64,000 nt of DNA from Acetivibrio sp964564015 (GCA_964564015.1 CAZLZR010000006.1:1-64000); one strand, 5' to 3'; positions 47,501 through 56,544 are shown, numbered from the stretch's first letter. Notes: generated from the letters alone by a model not told the origin. Numbers and translations: made by a program.

Positions 47501-48667
47501 ACTGTTAAATCCGTCATGTGCTGTGGTATCATTAATTGACAGAGTGGCATCCTTTCCTGTTCCCTGAGCAGCCCATCCGTCAAAAGATCCTTCAAATTCA
47601 GCATCATTTATTATTCCATTATCCTCTACTACGGTTTTACCTGCTATAACTACATTATCCACATAGAAATCAAAGCCTAGTTCAGGTGATTCTAAATAGA
47701 ATGTAAGGCTTAAAGGAATGCCTTCATAATCATAGGTATAATAACCTGAAAGTTGTGTCCATTCTCCACTTGGAACTTCATAATTCTGTTCAATAGGAGT
47801 ATAGAATTTTTCATCATATGGATTTTCACTTGAATCATCTCTACCATAGGCAGTAAATTTAAATTCCTGTGGTGCACCGCTTTCCTGATATACCCATGCT
47901 GAGCAATAATAAGTCTGGCCTTTTATCAACTTATCTGTCAGATCTACAACCGGACCTTCCCAATAATTAACTCTGTCGGCAACCTTCATGCTATAATCTC
48001 CGTCATAGACCTGTTCAGTACTTGCAGAAAGCAATACAGCTCCATTTGTGGTCCAGCCTCTAACATTGCCTTGTTCAAAATCACTGTTTACAACAGCAGG
48101 ACCGGCAACAACTATATCATCCACATAAAAATCATAACCCATTGCATCGGTTTCAATAATAAATACTGCTTTTAAAGGATTTCCCTCATAATTATATGTA
48201 TACAATCCTTCCAGATGAGCCCATTCTTTGCTTGGTACTGCAGCATTTGAATCAATCTGTGTATAAAACTTTGATGCATAAGGATCCTCACTTGTATCAT
48301 CACAACTATAACCAGTGATTCTATATAACTGAGGTTCTTCACTGTCATTATACACCCATGCTGAACAGTAGTAAGTCATACCTTTTTCAAGTTTACCACT
48401 AAGATCAACTTGTGGTCCTTCCCATACATTGTTTCTGTCTGATACTTTTAAGCTATTTGTTCCTCCATGTGCAATTGTTGAGTCAATAGTATTTGTTTCT
48501 GTGTAGTTCTTATTGACCCCCGTCATTGTTCCGTCCTCAAAATCTTTGGCAAACGGATAAATAGTTGGTTCTTGCTCGGATGTAAATGCCCAAACATTAC
48601 CAACAACCAACGTCGAAACTAAAAAAGCCAACACTGTCACTAGTGATATAAATCCCCTAGTTTTCAT
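44552..48667 (-). CDS. modular xylanase: three CBM22, GH10, two CBM9, X module, type II dockerin
   Basis: This 1371-residue secreted enzyme should hydrolyse xylan. In order: signal peptide (1-28), three CBM22-like repeats (about 36-185, 192-345, 352-502), a GH10 catalytic domain (about 510-845), two CBM9-like domains (about 858-1020, 1021-1208), an X module (about 1213-1300) and a dockerin (about 1301-1371). The acid/base is Glu642 in DVVNEAI and the nucleophile is Glu755 in EITELDM. The X-dockerin resembles the type II dyad of CipA, not the type I dockerin usual on enzymes. AAGGAGGT precedes the ATG. Confidence 0.95.
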   Translation of the reverse strand: MKTRGFISLVTVLAFLVSTLVVGNVWAFTSEQEPTIYPFAKDFEDGTMTGVNKNYTETNTIDSTIAHGGTNSLKVSDRNNVWEGPQVDLSGKLEKGMTYYCSAWVYNDSEEPQLYRITGYSCDDTSEDPYASKFYTQIDSNAAVPSKEWAHLEGLYTYNYEGNPLKAVFIIETDAMGYDFYVDDIVVAGPAVVNSDFEQGNVRGWTTNGAVLLSASTEQVYDGDYSMKVADRVNYWEGPVVDLTDKLIKGQTYYCSAWVYQESGAPQEFKFTAYGRDDSSENPYDEKFYTPIEQNYEVPSGEWTQLSGYYTYDYEGIPLSLTFYLESPELGFDFYVDNVVIAGKTVVEDNGIINDAEFEGSFDGWAAQGTGKDATLSINDTTAHDGFNSLLVTGRTDTWQGARFDLKGKVTKGQVLDISMWVYQSTGKPQEIRVSVCSDSDGDPVYTTVAVDSAVPSRTWVELTGKYTVSYTGEVEQLFLYVESSNPTMDIGIDDVLIVAPVVKDGIEKDIPSLKDVFADYFPIGVALPASAFDNELQSDLIKKHFNSITAENDMKPQSMQPQEGSFKLERGDRYVEFAQENGMRLRGHTLVWHQAVPDWIFVDDEGEFVTREVLLDRMKTHIQTLIKYYGDKVEVWDVVNEAIGDNQPFGIREEKWKRIIGDDYVVKAFEYAYEAILEAGLEGKVKLYYNDYNNEENALKREAILDLVKELKEKTHIDGVGYQCHVGIGFGSVEGIRESLKGFLDLGLEVEITELDMTVYSSFDAPDDQITEEQLINQGYKYYELAEMLKELDQEYPDKIKGVTFWGLKDDMSWLNYYTDEGRTDVPLLFDRKGKAKYAYWGMVDATKLPVPIKNAKAFKGTPVVDGQEETVWGITNLKDIKDTNGQVRGSFKALWDENNLYVYLTSKEDLSKVELYVDEDNSRDDRNEAEDKYISITSAGVVTGSADAVVETSEEGYEFEISIPFANIPSGKLGFDVRLNFGEGEATEIVSWNDIKNNQDSSASGYGVIAMINPKYTEAIKGTPEIDGEIDAAWESANEISTDIVTQGTDPAKAVVKTMWDEDYLYVLAKVADTTLNDVSLNAWEQDSFEMFVDENNGRTTEYEADDAQYRVNYNNVQSFGGNSLQDKFITVTKTVYEDDSVAGYIVEAAIPFNTISGTLGHVMGFDLQVNDDSDGDGVRDGMSNWNDATGNGWKNTEAFGLLKLVGTSTKYSVSGYIQSDFEYLEEKGAEIESGFVVEVVGTGLKAVSDNGYFEITGVPENADGYTLKITKDNYLVREIKDVVVNGNVEVSTEDSPIIMWVGDIVIDGAQDNAINMVDIMYICKSFNTVEGDDRYKVESDINKDGAVNMEDIVIVGKHFNRIPADYNN

Positions 48668-49024
48668 TAAAATACCTCCTTAAGTTTTTTTATTCACTAA
48701 TACTCCATAATACATGCCAAAGCATAATTATAGAATATTTGTTTACGTTAAAAACAAATGTAAGAATACTTTTAATAATTCCTTAATAACAAATTTGTAA
48801 TTGATTAATATATTACAACTCAACTTTAATAAGCTTTTGAAGGTATAACACTTCAACTTAGCTTAATTATAAGCATCGAAACGCATAAAGACCAATATAG
48901 TTAACTAAATAGAATATTTCGTAGATAAGATAAAAAATTATATGCTTGCTTTTAATTAAAATAATATAACTAAATCTACTTTTTCGCAACTGTTAAATTT
49001 GAAAAAAGTAGGTTTGCAAGACAT
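48668..49024 (-). promoter_or_regulatory. upstream region of the xylanase gene
   Basis: A minus-strand TATAAT (48727-48732) is the clearest promoter element. An imperfect palindrome GTTTTTAACGTAAAC (48741-48755) lies where its -35 should be and may be an operator. The rest is AT-rich without visible ORFs. Confidence 0.35.
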
Positions 49025-49089
49025 AAAAAAAATGTAGCCCGGCGGCTTTGACATTTAATACATTCAAATCAATAACAAAGCAGTCGGGC
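49025..49089 (-). terminator. terminator of the protease gene
   Basis: A 14-base stem with two mismatches, GCCCGACTGCTTTG / CAAAGCCGCCGGGC, with a 25-base loop. It is followed on the minus strand by TACATTTTTTTT. It lies about 60 bases past the protease stop. Confidence 0.75.
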
Positions 49090-49149
49090 AACAATCTAAT
49101 ATAATTTTTCTGGTGTTTAAGCTATATGAATTTTCTTTTAGGCACCACC

Positions 49150-52100
49150 TTACGGCTCTTGTCCCCACTTAAGGGTGCTTCCAAACCAGCCAGTTACTTT
49201 TGTACTATCAATATAGTTTGTTGCAGACCCGTTAAAGGAATAGTCATTAGACTGGTTAAAGTTCTGGTTCCAATCTCCATCATATATCCTTCCTTGAACC
49301 ACAATACTTTCACCTGCATTAAGGGTTCCTGCATCATCGGTAAACCCTATATTAAGATAGCGGTCGGCTCCTGAAGACGAAATACTGACAAATGAACTTG
49401 TCACTTTGCCGGATGTCACCTTGTCCGACCAGTCAACTACATAAACAAGCGGTGAAACACCATCACTTGTAAAATAGTATCTCATTTTAATATCTTTCAG
49501 ATTTATAGGTGTACTACCCGTATTTATCACTTTGATACACGGAGAAATCTGATTTACATATGTTTCCGTGATATTATTATATGCCTGCACTTTAATATTT
49601 CCAGTCGGCTGCGTAGGAGTCGGAGTTGGCGTTTGCGTGGGTGTTGCTGTTGATGTAGTCGTCGCTGTTGTTGTGGGCGTTGGTGTTGTTGTGGGCGTTG
49701 CTGTTGTTGTGGGCGTTGGTGTAGGCACAACTTCTTTGGAAGGGTCAAACTCTAATATATTTTTGCTGTAATCATCATTAGTGTCATTATTATAAAATGA
49801 ATAGCCTCCTCCCAAGACGTATATTTTTCCACCTGTGCTTTCAGCTACAAACATGTAATATTTCTCGGGAATACTGTCATGTTCCTTCCATTGATTTAAT
49901 ATAGCATCATATTCAAATACCTGATTTAGATTATCCGTACCGAGAGCATATATTTTATTGCCCGTGGATAAATATCTTGAATCAATGGGGCATGGCAAAT
50001 AACTGCTGATTAGTGTCCATTGATTTGTAACTGGGTCATATTCTTCAATACTGTTATGCCTGTTCCACTGGCTGTCATATCCGCCAAAGAGGTATATCTT
50101 ACCATTCAGCACGGCAGCACCAGGTGAATTTCTTGCAATATTTGTGTCTGCAGCACTGCTCCATATATCCATAACCGGATCATAAACTTTGACACTTTTT
50201 TCCATAGTCATAATCCCATCACCATCTAACGTATAACCACTAATGAAATAGATTTTTCCATTAAGCTCAACAATTGGAGCATTTAATTTTTGATGTGGTA
50301 TTGCACTTTTAGAGATCTTAAATCCAGTGTCGATATCGAACTCATCTACAATACCTCTGCTAAACAAATAGATTTTATTAGTATAACCTACAGATAATCT
50401 CCAATCATAAGAATTAACAGAACGAACCCAGTTTGTCTGATCCAAAAGAGGATCATAACAAATAAGTCCGTTTACACCCCTATCAGATGAATACCCAATA
50501 GAGTATATTTTATTATCGAAGCTGTATGCCTTATCTATACTCATACTATACTGCATGGGTTTTTTAAAGACCCATTGACTTTCTCCTGTATCCTGGGACG
50601 TCAGATTTAATGGGGCAGAAAGTGCTATCGACCCTCCATCAACGCTTTGATAACCTTGATTAGATATTGCAGTATTACCTGATAATGGGTGTATCACCTT
50701 AAAGTTTTTAATAAGTGCGTCATTACCGTCAATGTTTGCGTCGCTTACTTTGATAGTCCAATTTGTTGTAACTCCGGATATATCTTTCCCTTTGAGCAAA
50801 TACGAATAGTCAAATACAAAAGTAGCGTCGCAGGGTACATTTGTACCATCAAATGCATATTCCAGGTTATACTCATTAACAGCAATCGGCCTTAAAGTTG
50901 CGGCGCTTGTCCCATCAGCATCCTGATAACCCAGTTCCAGTCTGACCTGATTTCTTTTTGCATGATTTAGTGTAATTTCACCGATTAATTCCGGTGTGTA
51001 TGAAGATTTGGCAGTAAGCCAGTAAGCTAAGTTTTCAGTTCCCCAGATATTGTATCTTCCATTTATAGCCGCCGGAGCACCGTTTACAGCAGATACTTTG
51101 TTTAAAGCATCATAAGCTATCCATGTAAAACCATTATCCTGCCATCCGTCTCCCCATGAATTAGCAATCCTGAACGCTCCTTTTTCTGCGGGTTCTACAA
51201 TATTATTATCATTGATATCCACCCAGATATCATCACTATAACCTACCAACGTCATCGCATGTCCCCCGTCTAAGCCATCCTGCATGAAGACAGCAGACTT
51301 TCCCACAAATTCAGTATCCTCATCGGTGGACGGATCGTCTTTAATTGTTTTGTATTTCCATGAGAAAATGAACGTGGAATAATTCAGAACATATCCGTTG
51401 TTTAATAATTGTTTTATATCATTTAGTGCAGGCGAATCAGGTGATTTGACAGGAGTATCGGTTCCATCCGCTACTTTTACATAACCCACTTTATCTATTT
51501 TATAATTGATTGCATTTCTCCACACTTCTTTATCAGTACTCCACTCCAGATAATTTTTTGGAACAGAGGCATCTCCATCGTATGGGAAATCAGCCCAGGT
51601 TGCAATCCCGTTTTCAAGAAAGAGCCTGTAAGCAGCTTGTGTTAACGAACCCTGATCCACGCCTTGATTAATCAAGTTATAAGTCCATTTGGGCGAAAAT
51701 TTATTGGAATTGTCATTGTCGTCTTTCACATTCCATCCCCTTGCCATAGCAGTCATATATGTTGCCTGATAATATGTAGTTGAGAAGGATGCACAAGAGC
51801 CTAAACCTCCCTGACTCCTAATAGGTGGAAAGTACTGGAGCTGACTGTTATCCACATAAGTTGGCAGTGATGTGATATCAAGAGCTTCAATACCTGTTGC
51901 AGCTGATATGCTGGAATCAGATGCTGCCGCACTAAGATTTGTACTCATAGGTACTACTTCCTGACCTTTGGGTACTGATTTTCCTTTCCCTAATGCTTTT
52001 AACCCTTTTTCCGCTCTGACTTTATTAGCCCTTTGAAGTCCGATCTCATTTGGTAATACCTTTTTTACTTCAATCATGTTTTCCTTCATCCACTCCAGGT

Positions 52101-52266
52101 CCTCTTTTGTTGGCTGTTTTAGACCTGTTGCATGAATTTCTTTACCCTTGTTTTGCTGTACTTTATCCGTTGCGCCGGATACAGCACTTGACGAAAAAAC
52201 CATAGTAGAAATAACAGCAAAAACAGTTACTTTGCTCACAATCCTTTTAAAATTGCCTTTTATCAT
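49150..52266 (-). CDS. secreted papain-like cysteine protease with kelch repeats and CBM3
   Basis: A signal peptide (about 1-32) and a propeptide-like region lead to a C1A (papain) domain at about 125-395 with the catalytic triad Cys158 (GLGSCASFS), His336 (DGGHAMTL) and Asn369 (RIANSWGDGW). A beta domain and about five kelch repeats (about 560-840, for example DPVMDIWSSAADTN and LNGKIYLFGGYDSQW) follow. Then come a Thr/Pro linker (about 843-886) and a CBM3 (about 888-1038). The protein is 1038 aa. It would act on or near cellulose; the protein target is unknown. AAAGGAG precedes the ATG. Confidence 0.93.
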   Translation of the reverse strand: MIKGNFKRIVSKVTVFAVISTMVFSSSAVSGATDKVQQNKGKEIHATGLKQPTKEDLEWMKENMIEVKKVLPNEIGLQRANKVRAEKGLKALGKGKSVPKGQEVVPMSTNLSAAASDSSISAATGIEALDITSLPTYVDNSQLQYFPPIRSQGGLGSCASFSTTYYQATYMTAMARGWNVKDDNDNSNKFSPKWTYNLINQGVDQGSLTQAAYRLFLENGIATWADFPYDGDASVPKNYLEWSTDKEVWRNAINYKIDKVGYVKVADGTDTPVKSPDSPALNDIKQLLNNGYVLNYSTFIFSWKYKTIKDDPSTDEDTEFVGKSAVFMQDGLDGGHAMTLVGYSDDIWVDINDNNIVEPAEKGAFRIANSWGDGWQDNGFTWIAYDALNKVSAVNGAPAAINGRYNIWGTENLAYWLTAKSSYTPELIGEITLNHAKRNQVRLELGYQDADGTSAATLRPIAVNEYNLEYAFDGTNVPCDATFVFDYSYLLKGKDISGVTTNWTIKVSDANIDGNDALIKNFKVIHPLSGNTAISNQGYQSVDGGSIALSAPLNLTSQDTGESQWVFKKPMQYSMSIDKAYSFDNKIYSIGYSSDRGVNGLICYDPLLDQTNWVRSVNSYDWRLSVGYTNKIYLFSRGIVDEFDIDTGFKISKSAIPHQKLNAPIVELNGKIYFISGYTLDGDGIMTMEKSVKVYDPVMDIWSSAADTNIARNSPGAAVLNGKIYLFGGYDSQWNRHNSIEEYDPVTNQWTLISSYLPCPIDSRYLSTGNKIYALGTDNLNQVFEYDAILNQWKEHDSIPEKYYMFVAESTGGKIYVLGGGYSFYNNDTNDDYSKNILEFDPSKEVVPTPTPTTTATPTTTPTPTTTATTTSTATPTQTPTPTPTQPTGNIKVQAYNNITETYVNQISPCIKVINTGSTPINLKDIKMRYYFTSDGVSPLVYVVDWSDKVTSGKVTSSFVSISSSGADRYLNIGFTDDAGTLNAGESIVVQGRIYDGDWNQNFNQSNDYSFNGSATNYIDSTKVTGWFGSTLKWGQEP

Positions 52267-52723
52267 TCCCCTTCACTCCTTTTAAGTTATTTTATATTGA
52301 TAAACCTATAAAAATGGGCATTTTTATAGACTTATTTCTCGTATAGAAGGAGGTCAAGTATAAATCAATTTTAATAAGTTTAAGATAATTAGTTGAAGTT
52401 TTATAGAACCCCATACCATTTTTGCTAATTATACACAAAACGCACGCTGCAATAGCACCATTTATTGTTAGTTATTCACAATAAATCGAAAACGTTCTAA
52501 TATAATTTTTGCAAAAGGTCAATATCAAACAACTTACAAACAGGAAACAGCGTAAGAAAATATCACTCGAATACAAGAGCTTTTACAGTAGGGGGATCCA
52601 TATCCTACATCAGAAAGCTGACAGGGCATACTTATAGAACAATACTATTTTCCGGTATTACTAGTCAGGGTTAGGAAGGAAAGACCGACAATTTTTATGA
52701 TTAATTACGTTGTCATCCAAGCA
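52267..52723. other. upstream region of the protease gene, including the 3' exon of the intron pair
   Basis: About 460 bases. It contains a 24-bp palindrome CTATAAAAATGGGCATTTTTATAG (half sites 52306-52316 and 52319-52329) some 40 bases before the protease ATG, and a minus-strand TATAAT near 52430. The part from about 52560 to 52723 shows no intact ORF. It may be the degraded remains of an earlier gene or element, but I could not identify it. Confidence 0.4.
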
Positions 52724-54616
52724 ATCGGGTAGGAGGCTAACCATTAATTGATTAGCCGACCTCCCACACCGCACGTACATACCGTTCGGTATACGGCGGT
52801 TCTTTAGTTTTCACAGATTTTAAGATAGTAGTCAGACATGGAGATATACCCTAGTCTGACTATTATTTTGTTTGTTAGTGCACTGTTTAGCATCACTGCT
52901 GCTCTCCAACAGCCCTTGCGACAGTTTGCCATTTCGTGTACCTTCCATTCGGGCAGTTTTAACGCTTTTAGCATACGATATCTTGTTTTGACCTTCTTCC
53001 ATTGTTTCCAATAGATAGCCCTAATTCTTCTTCGTAGCCATTCGTCTGTTTCTACCATCAATTTCTTCATCTCCGCTTTATTAAAGTAGTTAATCCACCC
53101 TCTAGCAAACTCTTTAAGTTTTTGTATTCGGTAATCATTACCCCAACCATTATTCCTGTTGGTTAGCAGACGAAGTTTGTCTTTCATTTTCTTTACCGAC
53201 TTTGGATGTACTCTAAGCCTGCATTTACCTTTGTATCTGTAAAATGCATACCCTAGATACTTTATTTTGCTGACGTGCGAAACTGTTGTCTTCGCTCGGT
53301 TTACTTTCAGAAATAGTTTCCCTTCAATGTATGGCACTATGTTCTTCAATGTTTTTTCTGCACTTTTCCTACTCTTACAGAATATAATTGCATCATCCGC
53401 AAATCTCACAAATCTGTGACCTCTGCGTTCTAGTTCCCTATCCAGTTCGTTCAGCATTATATTCCCCAAAAGTGGACTCAGTGGTCCGCCTTGTGGAACT
53501 CCCTCTTCTGTTCTCTCAAAGAATCCTTTCCCAGCTATACCTGCATTTAGATATTTGTGTATTAGCGATATTACTTTGCCATCTTTAATTGATCTTGATA
53601 GTATTTCTATCAGCTTACTGTGGTTCACCGTGTCAAAGAATTTTTCTAAGTCCATACTTACCACATACACATATCCCTCTTCAACATATTCCTTACATCT
53701 TTTCAATGCATCGTGCTGGCTTCTCTTTGGTCTAAACCCGACGCTGCTCTCCGAAAACTGACATTCATATATCAGTGTCAATTCCTGTGCAATCGCTTGT
53801 TGAATAACACGGTCTACCACCGTCGGTATTCCTAGTTTCCTAACCTTGCCTTTTTCCTCTTTTGGTATTTCTACCCTTCGAACTGGGTTTGGTTTGTATT
53901 TCCCCACCCTTATCTTCTGGATAAGTTCATCTTGGTTTTCTCTTAGGAAGGGTAAAAGTTCATCTACCTGCATACCATCAATTCCACCTGTTCCTTTATT
54001 TGATTTTACTTTCTTATACGCTTTATTTAGGTTATCTCTTCGTAAAATCAATTCCAGTAGATTGTTCGTCCAAAAATCTGTAATGATGTCGTTGTTTTCA
54101 GCAATCCTCTGATAGGCGAACACTCCTGCATTCTCTTTCTGTTCCGCAGATACCATTTGCAGATAGTCTTCTATATGAAGTTGTCTGTTCTTAAATCTAT
54201 CATCGGTTACTTTCATTTACTCACATCTCCTAAAGTTCAGTCCTTCCCACCCAGTCTTAAGCCCTTGTGGTACTATGACTTCTGCTGACTTCTCATGATA
54301 AATCTTTTTCAACCATAGCCGCAAATATTCTATTGCACTAGCTATGTTCATGAGATATCCCCGGGTACTCACACGCTCTTTCCCTCTTATACTTATTCCA
54401 TAACTACTAACTACATTTCTGTACAGTTATTGGATTTTGATTTGTTTGGCAACCTAGTCCATGCAGTTAGCCTCAGATGTAACAAGCCAGAGTTTTGCCT
54501 AATCCTTTCTTCAGATTCCAGTTCACACTGGACACCCTTGGCTTCGGCTGTATCCTTCCCACTGTCGGGCGGATTGGGGACTTTCACCCGTTAGAACGTG
54601 TGCCCACCGGGCACAC
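52724..54616 (-). mobile_element. group II intron, class C, copy 1 (downstream copy)
   Basis: This 1893-bp element reads on the minus strand from GTGTGCCCGG (5' end, base 54616) to ACCCGAT (3' end, base 52724). The 5' GUGYG and 3' AY ends fit group II consensus. Its domain V (about 52768-52802) has a CGC triad in place of the usual AGC, the mark of class C introns. Domain VI follows, with a GGAGGTCGGC / TTAGCCTCC stem. The 400 bases before the RT are the structured domains I-IV. It is identical in length to copy 2 and follows it directly. Confidence 0.93.
52804..54216 (-). CDS. group II intron reverse transcriptase/maturase, copy 1
   Basis: The 470-residue protein splices and mobilises its intron. 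RT motifs include GIPTVVDRVIQQAI, SVGFRPKRSQHDAL, MDLEKFFDTVNH (Asp189), EGVPQGGPLSPLLGNIMLNE and the catalytic FADD at 272-275. The maturase (GIIM) domain is at about 365-440 (FARGWINYFNKAEM, WLRRRIRAIYWKQWK). There is no endonuclease domain, as expected for class C. FADD, not the more usual YADD, is the only variation seen. Confidence 0.95.
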   Translation of the reverse strand: MKVTDDRFKNRQLHIEDYLQMVSAEQKENAGVFAYQRIAENNDIITDFWTNNLLELILRRDNLNKAYKKVKSNKGTGGIDGMQVDELLPFLRENQDELIQKIRVGKYKPNPVRRVEIPKEEKGKVRKLGIPTVVDRVIQQAIAQELTLIYECQFSESSVGFRPKRSQHDALKRCKEYVEEGYVYVVSMDLEKFFDTVNHSKLIEILSRSIKDGKVISLIHKYLNAGIAGKGFFERTEEGVPQGGPLSPLLGNIMLNELDRELERRGHRFVRFADDAIIFCKSRKSAEKTLKNIVPYIEGKLFLKVNRAKTTVSHVSKIKYLGYAFYRYKGKCRLRVHPKSVKKMKDKLRLLTNRNNGWGNDYRIQKLKEFARGWINYFNKAEMKKLMVETDEWLRRRIRAIYWKQWKKVKTRYRMLKALKLPEWKVHEMANCRKGCWRAAVMLNSALTNKIIVRLGYISMSDYYLKICEN

Positions 54617-56509
54617 ATCGGGTAGGAGGCTAACCATTAATTGATTAGCCGACCTCCCACACCGCACGTACATACCGTTCGGTATACGGCGGTTCTTTAG
54701 TTTTCACAGATTTTAAGATAGTAGTCAGACATGGAGATATACCCTAGTCTGACTATTATTTTGTTTGTTAGTGCACTGTTTAGCATCACTGCTGCTCTCC
54801 AACAGCCCTTGCGACAGTTTGCCATTTCGTGTACCTTCCATTCGGGCAGTTTTAACGCTTTTAGCATACGATATCTTGTTTTGACCTTCTTCCATTGTTT
54901 CCAATAGATAGCCCTAATTCTTCTTCGTAGCCATTCGTCTGTTTCTACCATCAATTTCTTCATCTCCGCTTTATTAAAGTAGTTAATCCACCCTCTAGCA
55001 AACTCTTTAAGTTTTTGTATTCGGTAATCATTACCCCAACCATTATTCCTGTTGGTTAGCAGACGAAGTTTGTCTTTCATTTTCTTTACCGACTTTGGAT
55101 GTACTCTAAGCCTGCATTTACCTTTGTATCTGTAAAATGCATACCCTAGATACTTTATTTTGCTGACGTGCGAAACTGTTGTCTTCGCTCGGTTTACTTT
55201 CAGAAATAGTTTCCCTTCAATGTATGGCACTATGTTCTTCAATGTTTTTTCTGCACTTTTCCTACTCTTACAGAATATAATTGCATCATCCGCAAATCTC
55301 ACAAATCTGTGACCTCTGCGTTCTAGTTCCCTATCCAGTTCGTTCAGCATTATATTCCCCAAAAGTGGACTCAGTGGTCCGCCTTGTGGAACTCCCTCTT
55401 CTGTTCTCTCAAAGAATCCTTTCCCAGCTATACCTGCATTTAGATATTTGTGTATTAGCGATATTACTTTGCCATCTTTAATTGATCTTGATAGTATTTC
55501 TATCAGCTTACTGTGGTTCACCGTGTCAAAGAATTTTTCTAAGTCCATACTTACCACATACACATATCCCTCTTCAACATATTCCTTACATCTTTTCAAT
55601 GCATCGTGCTGGCTTCTCTTTGGTCTAAACCCGACGCTGCTCTCCGAAAACTGACATTCATATATCAGTGTCAATTCCTGTGCAATCGCTTGTTGAATAA
55701 CACGGTCTACCACCGTCGGTATTCCTAGTTTCCTAACCTTGCCTTTTTCCTCTTTTGGTATTTCTACCCTTCGAACTGGGTTTGGTTTGTATTTCCCCAC
55801 CCTTATCTTCTGGATAAGTTCATCTTGGTTTTCTCTTAGGAAGGGTAAAAGTTCATCTACCTGCATACCATCAATTCCACCTGTTCCTTTATTTGATTTT
55901 ACTTTCTTATACGCTTTATTTAGGTTATCTCTTCGTAAAATCAATTCCAGTAGATTGTTCGTCCAAAAATCTGTAATGATGTCGTTGTTTTCAGCAATCC
56001 TCTGATAGGCGAACACTCCTGCATTCTCTTTCTGTTCCGCAGATACCATTTGCAGATAGTCTTCTATATGAAGTTGTCTGTTCTTAAATCTATCATCGGT
56101 TACTTTCATTTACTCACATCTCCTAAAGTTCAGTCCTTCCCACCCAGTCTTAAGCCCTTGTGGTACTATGACTTCTGCTGACTTCTCATGATAAATCTTT
56201 TTCAACCATAGCCGCAAATATTCTATTGCACTAGCTATGTTCATGAGATATCCCCGGGTACTCACACGCTCTTTCCCTCTTATACTTATTCCATAACTAC
56301 TAACTACATTTCTGTACAGTTATTGGATTTTGATTTGTTTGGCAACCTAGTCCATGCAGTTAGCCTCAGATGTAACAAGCCAGAGTTTTGCCTAATCCTT
56401 TCTTCAGATTCCAGTTCACACTGGACACCCTTGGCTTCGGCTGTATCCTTCCCACTGTCGGGCGGATTGGGGACTTTCACCCGTTAGAACGTGTGCCCAC
56501 CGGGCACAC
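54617..56509 (-). mobile_element. group II intron, class C, copy 2 (upstream copy)
   Basis: This 1893-bp element reads from GTGTGCCCGG (base 56509) to ACCCGAT (base 54617). It is a direct repeat of copy 1, with the same length and an identical maturase. No base separates its 3' end from the 5' end of copy 1. Its 5' exon is the terminator of pdxT, 7 bases from the stem base, a typical class C insertion site. Confidence 0.93.
54697..56109 (-). CDS. group II intron reverse transcriptase/maturase, copy 2
   Basis: The protein is identical over all 470 residues to the one in copy 1, including the FADD active site and GIIM domain. This indicates very recent duplication or ongoing homogenisation. 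Confidence 0.95.
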   Translation of the reverse strand: MKVTDDRFKNRQLHIEDYLQMVSAEQKENAGVFAYQRIAENNDIITDFWTNNLLELILRRDNLNKAYKKVKSNKGTGGIDGMQVDELLPFLRENQDELIQKIRVGKYKPNPVRRVEIPKEEKGKVRKLGIPTVVDRVIQQAIAQELTLIYECQFSESSVGFRPKRSQHDALKRCKEYVEEGYVYVVSMDLEKFFDTVNHSKLIEILSRSIKDGKVISLIHKYLNAGIAGKGFFERTEEGVPQGGPLSPLLGNIMLNELDRELERRGHRFVRFADDAIIFCKSRKSAEKTLKNIVPYIEGKLFLKVNRAKTTVSHVSKIKYLGYAFYRYKGKCRLRVHPKSVKKMKDKLRLLTNRNNGWGNDYRIQKLKEFARGWINYFNKAEMKKLMVETDEWLRRRIRAIYWKQWKKVKTRYRMLKALKLPEWKVHEMANCRKGCWRAAVMLNSALTNKIIVRLGYISMSDYYLKICEN

Positions 56510-56516
56510 CAAAACA

Positions 56517-56544
56517 CAAAGCACCGACTACAATCGGTGCTTTG
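56517..56544 (-). terminator. terminator of pdxS-pdxT, target of the intron
   Basis: A perfect 11-bp stem CAAAGCACCGA / TCGGTGCTTTG with a 6-base loop, followed on the minus strand by TGTTTTG and then the intron. It lies 12 bases past the pdxT stop. The intron insertion has cut off further T residues but left the stem intact. Confidence 0.85.

Noticed and set aside
49620..49725. Possible short repeat array (GGCGTTGGTGTT-like)
   Set aside because: It encodes the Thr/Pro linker before CBM3. The repeat is explained by protein composition and is not a CRISPR or regulatory array.
49554..49748. Minus-strand frame rich in Gln/Arg repeats
   Set aside because: It is a shadow of the low-complexity Thr/Pro linker of the protease in another frame.
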